A DNA stretch of 9,506 bases, taken from the NCBI GenBank assembly GCA_903890885.1, contig CAITCX010000202.1, forward strand, positions 1 to 9,506, written 5' to 3'. Each line of letters starts with the position of its first letter. The stretch's first letter is position 1. The translations under genes were made by a program, and so were the position numbers. The notes below the pieces were generated by a model. The model worked only from the letters and a program-made list of their open reading frames with translations, did not search any database and was not told the DNA's origin. The DNA comes from an uncultured Dehalococcoidia bacterium (lineage in GTDB: Bacteria; Chloroflexota; Dehalococcoidia; Dehalococcoidales; UBA3254). This document shows, piece after piece, positions 5,659 through 9,506 of this stretch.

Positions 5659-6384
5659 TCACACCTCGCTCGTTACTATTGTTCCGATCGATTCACCCTC
5701 GGCCGCATGCTCGATGCCTCCGGGGGATTCGACATCGAAGACGATAATAGGTAATTTATTTTCCATGCATAGTGAAAAGGCAGTTGCATCCATGACCCTC
5801 AAACGCAGATTGAGGGCTTCCAAATGGGTAAGTTTATCGAATTTTATAGCGTTGCGGTCCTTTTTAGGATCGGCGCTGTAGATACCGTCAACATTATTTT
5901 TGGCCATCAACAGAACCTGGGCTTCGATCTCGATAGCGCGTAAGGCTGCGGCAGTATCTGTTGTCATATAGGGGTTACCAGTACCGGCAGCGAAGATTAC
6001 TACTCTGCCTTTTTCAAGGTGCCGGATTGCCCGCCGGCGAATGAACATCTCGGCTACCCGGTTTATTTCAAGTGCGGATTGAGTGCGGGTGACAACATTC
6101 AGTTTCTCCAGTGCATCCTGTAACGAGAGGGCGTTGATGACAGTTGCCAGCATTCCAGCATAATCGGCTGTAACCCGGTCCATGCCGTTGCGGGCTACTT
6201 CGGCGCCTCGCCAGATGTTGCCTCCTCCCACTACTACCGCCACCTGTATACCCATTTCACTGACATTTTTAATCTGTCCGGCAATGTGTTTCAGGATGGC
6301 GGGATCAGTACCATAACCGTTTTTTCCTGCGAAAGCCTCTCCGCTCAATTTTAAGAGCACTCTGGAGTATTTGATCTTGGCCAT
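5659..6384 (-). CDS. pyrH: UMP kinase (bacterial hexameric type)
   Basis: This 241-residue amino-acid-kinase-family enzyme phosphorylates UMP to UDP with ATP, feeding all pyrimidine nucleotides; it is cytosolic. Motifs seen are LLKLSGE (10-16), the UMP- and phosphate-binding VVGGGNIWRG (51-60), MDRVTADYAGMLAT (68-81), GTGNPYMTTDTAA (134-146) and the nucleotide-binding NVDGIYSADP (164-173). The ATG at 6382-6384 has AGGAGG close upstream with short (3-4 nt) spacing. It is the first gene of a pyrH-frr-uppS unit with its own extended -10 promoter (6461-6469) and a leader of about 70 nt. Bacterial UMP kinases are commonly inhibited by UTP and activated by GTP; residues for this cannot be assigned here by eye. 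Confidence 0.97.
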   Translation of the reverse strand: MAKIKYSRVLLKLSGEAFAGKNGYGTDPAILKHIAGQIKNVSEMGIQVAVVVGGGNIWRGAEVARNGMDRVTADYAGMLATVINALSLQDALEKLNVVTRTQSALEINRVAEMFIRRRAIRHLEKGRVVIFAAGTGNPYMTTDTAAALRAIEIEAQVLLMAKNNVDGIYSADPKKDRNAIKFDKLTHLEALNLRLRVMDATAFSLCMENKLPIIVFDVESPGGIEHAAEGESIGTIVTSEV

Positions 6385-6460
6385 TTTCCTCCTGTTCTAG
6401 CTTCGAGGTCCATTCCGGCTTCTCACTACAGTTTACCTTAAAAAGGTGGCCGTTTCAGAT

Positions 6461-6469
6461 ATTATACCA
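6461..6469 (-). promoter_or_regulatory. Extended -10 promoter for pyrH-frr-uppS
   Basis: On the minus strand TGG-TATAAT (6461-6469) is a perfect extended -10. No -35 is visible at 17 nt, because that place is taken by the tsf terminator hairpin and its T-rich tail. Transcription would start near 6454. The leader contains a small ACCTT/AAGGT inverted repeat (6434-6446). Confidence 0.6.
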
Positions 6470-6508
6470 CAAATAAAAGTGCCGCCATTTCATTAATGAA
6501 ATGGCGGC
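6470..6508 (-). terminator. Intrinsic terminator of rpsB-tsf
   Basis: A perfect palindrome at 6481-6508 (arms GCCGCCATTTCATT / AATGAAATGGCGGC) gives a GC-rich stem base closed by an AT-rich top. On the minus strand it is followed by ACTTTTATTTG (6470-6480), a T-rich tail. It lies 21 nt beyond the tsf stop, where a factor-independent terminator is expected. Confidence 0.85.
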
Positions 6509-6529
6509 AGGTAAACGGAAGTAATGGGC

Positions 6530-7033
6530 TTATTTGCCCAGTTCGAATCTGGAGAAATGGCTAATCACGATATTCTCACCGGTTTTGGCGATGAGTTCTG
6601 TGACCAGGTCTTGTACGCTCCTGGCAGGATCTTTGATATAGGGTTGCATTAGCAAGCAGGCATTTTGAAAATCTATTTCAACCCCTGCCGGGCAGCTTTC
6701 TTTAGAAAGATACTGGGGATCCATGGCCGCTACCTGCATGGCCACATTCCTGACTAAATCTTGAAATTCATTGGTGCGGGCAACAAAATCGGTCTCGCAA
6801 TTTACTTCTACCAGAGCGCCGATACGTCCACCGCCATGAATATAAGAAGCCACCAGTCCCTGTTTGGTGGTTCTCCCAGCCGATTTCTTGGCATTTACAA
6901 ATCCCTGTTTCTGCAGGATTTCCATGGCTTTAGCTTTATCGCCGTTGGTCTCTTTCAAGGCATTTCTACAATCCATGATCCCGGCGCCGGAGTCCTGTCT
7001 TAGATCCTTAATTTGTTCAGTTGTAATATCCAA
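6530..7033 (-). CDS. tsf: Translation elongation factor Ts (short form)
   Basis: EF-Ts recharges EF-Tu by driving GDP release. Starting at TTG 7031-7033 the protein has 167 residues and begins MDITTEQIKDLRQDSGAGIMDC, like other EF-Ts proteins; a GGGGG ribosome-binding site (7039-7043) sits 5 nt upstream. A more upstream in-frame TTG (7043-7045) overlaps that site and would add four residues with no alignment counterpart. The N-terminal UBA-like domain (1-50) and the EF-Tu-contacting NCETDFVART motif (78-87) are intact. It is much shorter than the E. coli protein (283 residues) and ends after one core subdomain (FELGK), as in many non-proteobacterial EF-Ts. It follows rpsB by about 20 nt and is probably cotranscribed with it. 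Confidence 0.95.
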   Translation of the reverse strand: MDITTEQIKDLRQDSGAGIMDCRNALKETNGDKAKAMEILQKQGFVNAKKSAGRTTKQGLVASYIHGGGRIGALVEVNCETDFVARTNEFQDLVRNVAMQVAAMDPQYLSKESCPAGVEIDFQNACLLMQPYIKDPARSVQDLVTELIAKTGENIVISHFSRFELGK

Positions 7034-7054
7034 ATTTTCCCCCAATAATATATA

Positions 7055-7864
7055 TTATTCAGCTTTCTCGTCAGCGACTTCAGCATCTTCGACTAGGAGT
7101 GATATCGCAGGTTTGCTGACAGGCGCAGTTGCTGCAGCTTCCGCCGCTGCTATTTCATCTTCTTTAGGTGCGAGTACCTGTATGCCTTTGCCTTCGATTA
7201 CAGCATCAGCAATCTTGGAGCATATCAATTTAACCGCGCGAATGGCGTCATCGTTGGCCGGGATGATTACATCCAGATCATCGGGATTACAATTGGTGTC
7301 GCAGATAGCGATCACCCTTACACCTACGCGGCCAGCTTCCATCAATGCTATCTTGTCTTTAGAGGGATCGACTATGAATAGAGCGGTGGGGATTTTGGTC
7401 ATTTCTTTAACTCCGCCCAACTGCCTGTTCAGCCGGACAATTTCTTCATCCAGTTTGGAAGCTTCTTTCTTGGGTAAGCGGGAGAATTCGCCTTTGGATT
7501 TCTGGTTTTCCAGGCGGACCAGATAATCTATACGAGACTGGATGGTGGTGAAGTTAGTAAGAGTACCGCCCAGCCAGCGGGTATTGACGTAATACATGCC
7601 GCAGCGCTTGGCTTCAGTCTCGACCGATTCCTGGGCTTGTTTCTTGGTGCCTACAAATAGGATCGTGCCGCCATCAGCTACCAGTTGCTTCACGAACTCC
7701 TGAGCTTTAACCAGCAGTTTGACTGTCTGCTCCAGGTCTATGATATGAATGCCGTTGCGTTTGGTAAAGATATATTTCTTCATCCTGGGATGCCAACCGC
7801 TGGCCTGATGACCGAAATGGGCTCCGGCCTCCAGTAATTGTTTGATTGAACTGGTATCTGCCAA
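7055..7864 (-). CDS. rpsB: 30S ribosomal protein S2
   Basis: This 269-residue S2 binds 16S rRNA at the junction of the small-subunit head and body and is needed to load S1-type proteins and mRNA. Clear family blocks are IKQLLEAGAHFGHQ (7-20), WHPRMKKYIFTKRNGIHIID, GGTILFVGTKKQAQ, YVNTRWLGGTLTNF and the C-terminal CDTNCNPDDLDVIIPANDD. The last 35 or so residues form an Ala/Glu-rich acidic tail that is poorly conserved in the family. The start is TTG (7862-7864), with GAGG (7873-7876) 8 nt upstream; it is fixed by the conserved N-terminus, and no ATG in this frame precedes the HFGHQ block. It is first in the rpsB-tsf unit, behind a strong promoter at 7905-7933. Confidence 0.97.
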   Translation of the reverse strand: MADTSSIKQLLEAGAHFGHQASGWHPRMKKYIFTKRNGIHIIDLEQTVKLLVKAQEFVKQLVADGGTILFVGTKKQAQESVETEAKRCGMYYVNTRWLGGTLTNFTTIQSRIDYLVRLENQKSKGEFSRLPKKEASKLDEEIVRLNRQLGGVKEMTKIPTALFIVDPSKDKIALMEAGRVGVRVIAICDTNCNPDDLDVIIPANDDAIRAVKLICSKIADAVIEGKGIQVLAPKEDEIAAAEAAATAPVSKPAISLLVEDAEVADEKAE

Positions 7865-7904
7865 AGTAAATACCTCACTAGCTATATTTTATTTCTATTT
7901 GAGA

Positions 7905-7933
7905 AGTATAACATAACGGTGGTCCCCTGGCAA
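7905..7933 (-). promoter_or_regulatory. Strong sigma-70-type promoter for rpsB-tsf
   Basis: On the minus strand there is TTGCCA (7928-7933), a 17-nt spacer and TATACT (7905-7910), with TGT directly before the -10, adding an extended -10. Transcription would begin near 7898, leaving a leader of about 34 nt. S2 operons in several bacteria are autoregulated by S2 through the leader; no obvious structure for this is visible in so short a leader. Confidence 0.75.
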
Positions 7934-7970
7934 GAAATTTAATTTATGTACTAATATAAACAATACAAAC

Positions 7971-8000
7971 TTGTCAAAAATCATTGGATTGTCCTATACT
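7971..8000 (+). promoter_or_regulatory. Upstream promoter candidate for the response regulator gene
   Basis: TTGTCA (7971-7976), an 18-nt spacer and TATACT (7995-8000) lie on the plus strand. Transcription would start near 8007, about 114 nt before the response-regulator ATG. It is back-to-back with the rpsB promoter, 37 bp apart. Confidence 0.5.
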
Positions 8001-8053
8001 CTCTGAGTTTGTACTTTCGAGGGGACTTCCTTAAAGGCCTAAAACTAAAAATA

Positions 8054-8083
8054 TTGTTTAAATTAAATTGATTGTTATATACT
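8054..8083 (+). promoter_or_regulatory. Proximal promoter candidate for the response regulator gene
   Basis: TTGTTT (8054-8059), an 18-nt spacer and TATACT (8078-8083) lie on the plus strand; a start near 8090 gives a 30-nt leader. The DNA between the two promoters (8001-8053) shows no open frame or strong hairpin. Confidence 0.45.
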
Positions 8084-8120
8084 GTGGTTGAAATACATAT
8101 AGGATGCTCGGAGGTTGGAT

Positions 8121-8489
8121 ATGAAAGTGCTGGTCGTTGAAGATGATATCACAACTGCTGAAAGTATTAAGCTTTGTCTGGAAATATTTGAGCCTGAGTC
8201 TGAGTCAATTTGCACTTATAAGGGCAGGGATGCGCTGAAAATGCTTGAAGACAATGACTATGATGGGGTGATACTTGACCTGGGTTTACCGGATATCGAT
8301 GGAGTAGAAGTGTTACAGAAATTACGGGCTTTTTGCGCTATCCCGGTTGTTGTGGTAAGCGCTCGTCAGAATCCGATTGTCATCCGCCAGGCCCTGGAAT
8401 CAGGGGCAAATGATTACCTCACCAAGCCTTTTGAGTATAAAGATTTGCTGATAAGGTTGAATACTCTGGTCGCCGGTCATGCTTCATAA
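8121..8489 (+). CDS. Receiver-only response regulator
   Basis: A 122-residue protein that is one complete receiver (REC) domain and nothing else. The acidic pocket (VVEDD, Glu7-Asp9), the phospho-acceptor Asp53 (GVILDLGLPDIDG), the switch Ser80 (VVVVSAR) and the invariant Lys102 (YLTKPF) are all present, so it should accept phosphate. Its closest look is to OmpR/KdpE-type receivers, but the stop comes right after the last receiver helix (LVAGHAS), so the DNA-binding half is absent. It may act through protein contacts, like CheY or Spo0F, in a phosphorelay. The start ATG 8121 has GGAGG (8110-8114) 6 nt upstream; an in-frame TTG at 8115 is less likely. No histidine kinase is in the window. It is divergent from rpsB and convergent with the carboxyltransferase gene. 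Confidence 0.9.
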   Translation: MKVLVVEDDITTAESIKLCLEIFEPESESICTYKGRDALKMLEDNDYDGVILDLGLPDIDGVEVLQKLRAFCAIPVVVVSARQNPIVIRQALESGANDYLTKPFEYKDLLIRLNTLVAGHAS

Positions 8490-8520
8490 CTGAGCTCAAG
8501 CCTGGTTGCTTTTACGAAAC

Positions 8521-8557
8521 AAGAGAGCCCTCCGAATATGATTCGGAGGGCTCTCTT
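8521..8557. terminator. Bidirectional intrinsic terminator
   Basis: A perfect 17-bp inverted repeat (arms 8521-8537 and 8541-8557, each with a GAGAGCCCTCCGAAT-type GC-rich core) closes on a 3-nt loop. It lies 31 nt beyond the response-regulator stop and 19 nt beyond the carboxyltransferase stop, so it can serve both convergent genes. T-richness is modest on both sides (CTCTCTT on plus, GTTTCG on minus). Confidence 0.85.
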
Positions 8558-8576
8558 CAGGTTAAGAGGCATATGC

Positions 8577-9506
8577 CTAAGCGGGCATGACCCCGTGTTT
8601 CTTGAAAGGTCGGGTTTCGCTCTTGTTGATATAGGCGTTGAGAGCGCTTATTAACATCTTCCGAGTATCTGCCGGAGCAATGATGTCATCCACATGCAGG
8701 TGTGAAGCCGCCAGGTAAGGGTTAGCGAATTGTTTGCGGTATTCGATGATCTTTTCTTGCAAAGCTGCTTGTGGATCGGCAGCCTTTTCAATTTCTTTGC
8801 GGTAGATTATTGGCGCTGCGCCATCCGGTCCCATGACTGCCAGTTCAGCGCTGGGCCAGCTCATAACCACGTCGGCTCCCAGTCCGCGGCTGCACATTCC
8901 GATGTAGGCGCCGCCGTAGGCTTTGCGGGTAACCAGTGTCAATTTGGGTACGGTGGCTTCGGAATAGGCGAAGAGCATCTTGGCGCCATGCCGGATGATG
9001 CCTCCCCATTCCTGTTCGGTGCCTGGCAAATAACCGGGAACATCCACCAGGGTAATTACGGGTATATTAAAGGCATCGCAGAAACGAATGAAGCGGGAGG
9101 CCTTATCGGAAGCATCGATATCCAGGCATCCGGCCTTTGAAAATGGCTGGTTGGCGATGATGCCTACACTGTACCCATCGAGACGAGTAAAACAGGTAAT
9201 GATGTTGGTGGCCCACTCAGGGAAAAGTTCAAAATAGTTTTTGCTGCCGTCAGCTTTCTGATCGAAGACTCTGGCAATAATTTTCTTCATATCATAGGGG
9301 CGGGCGCTGCTGGCGGGTAAAAGATCGAATAGCGTCTCATCCCGGCGGTCGGCTTTATCTCCCCAATCCATTCTGGCGGGTTTTTCACGGTTGCTTTGAG
9401 GCAGATAGCTGAGAAGTTCCTTGATATTTGAGATGCATTCCTGTTCGTTGTTTTCTGAGCGGCAACAGACGCCAGCTTTCTTTTGTGTGGCTGTTGCTCC
9501 GCCTAA
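8577..9506 (-). CDS. Acyl-CoA carboxyltransferase, propionyl-CoA carboxylase beta / methylmalonyl-CoA decarboxylase alpha type (3' part, cut by window edge)
   Basis: The C-terminal 309 residues of a carboxyltransferase of about 515 residues; the open frame continues unbroken to base 9506, so the ATG at 9369-9371 is internal. The piece begins LGGATATQKKAGVC, the end of the N-terminal crotonase-like domain, then the linker ECISNIKELLSYLP. The C-terminal domain carries LVDVPGYLPGTEQEWGGI (153-170), IRHGAKMLFAY, RKAYGGAYIGM (194-204), WPSAELAVMGPDGAA (217-231) and HVDDIIAPADTR near the end. These match biotin-dependent enzymes that move a carboxyl group between biotin and propionyl- or methylmalonyl-CoA. 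Whether it works as a carboxylase or as a sodium-pumping decarboxylase cannot be told without the neighbouring subunits, which would lie to the right of the window. The stop is TAG at 8577-8579, followed by a terminator. Confidence 0.92.
   Translation of the reverse strand, partial: LGGATATQKKAGVCCRSENNEQECISNIKELLSYLPQSNREKPARMDWGDKADRRDETLFDLLPASSARPYDMKKIIARVFDQKADGSKNYFELFPEWATNIITCFTRLDGYSVGIIANQPFSKAGCLDIDASDKASRFIRFCDAFNIPVITLVDVPGYLPGTEQEWGGIIRHGAKMLFAYSEATVPKLTLVTRKAYGGAYIGMCSRGLGADVVMSWPSAELAVMGPDGAAPIIYRKEIEKAADPQAALQEKIIEYRKQFANPYLAASHLHVDDIIAPADTRKMLISALNAYINKSETRPFKKHGVMPA

Noticed and set aside
6864..7526. Long plus-strand frame of 220 residues, Ser/Ala-rich
   Set aside because: It lies antisense across the conserved rpsB and tsf genes and results from their codon bias; there is no ribosome-binding site or family match.
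8567..8578. Perfect 12-bp palindrome AGGCATATGCCT at the carboxyltransferase stop
   Set aside because: It has no loop and no T tract and overlaps the stop codon; the strong hairpin at 8521-8557 already explains termination.

Overview
The window looks like chromosomal DNA of a bacterium, most likely a member of the Chloroflexota close to the Dehalococcoidia. This placement is an inference from the very short EF-Ts, the rpsB-tsf / pyrH-frr-uppS order, and the company of a hydrogenase-4-like membrane subunit and a methylmalonyl-CoA/propionyl-CoA carboxyltransferase. No rRNA gene or unique marker is present to confirm it. Base composition is intermediate and fairly even along the window, and nothing suggests a plasmid, phage or genomic island.

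Left part (1-4331), an accessory-type region. The 5' end of a proton-pumping membrane subunit (HyfB/NuoL-M-N-like, minus strand) runs off the left edge and is preceded by a near-consensus promoter. Upstream lies a short untranslatable remnant of a transporter C-terminus (442-606), then a universal stress protein gene (681-1157, minus). Divergent from it is a MATE-family efflux pump (1344-2753, plus) whose only well-placed start is a CTG. It converges, with 3 bp between the stop codons, on a secreted CAP-domain protein with a long Pro/Ser/Thr linker (2757-3959, minus). A 96-residue three-helix membrane protein of unknown function follows (4041-4331, minus).

Central part (4392-7933), a core housekeeping block on the minus strand. 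Transcription runs rpsB (ribosomal protein S2) then tsf (EF-Ts), from a strong promoter at 7905-7933 to an intrinsic terminator at 6470-6508. Immediately beyond the terminator an extended -10 promoter (6461-6469) starts pyrH (UMP kinase), frr (ribosome recycling factor) and uppS (isoprenyl diphosphate synthase). The block joins ribosome assembly, elongation and recycling with pyrimidine nucleotide supply and the lipid carrier for cell-envelope synthesis. Both rpsB and tsf start with TTG.

Right part (7934-9506). Two plausible tandem promoters drive a receiver-only response regulator (8121-8489, plus). It converges on the C-terminal 309 residues of an acyl-CoA carboxyltransferase (8577-9506, minus, cut by the right edge). 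A perfect 17-bp hairpin (8521-8557) separates the two and probably terminates both.

I found no CRISPR array, insertion sequence, integrase, tRNA or rRNA gene, and no convincing new multigene system. The most useful points are corrected or unusual starts (CTG in the MATE gene, TTG in rpsB and tsf, internal ATG in the CAP gene), the transporter remnant, the terminator-promoter junction between tsf and pyrH, and two poorly characterised proteins (the three-helix membrane protein and the C-terminal part of the CAP protein).
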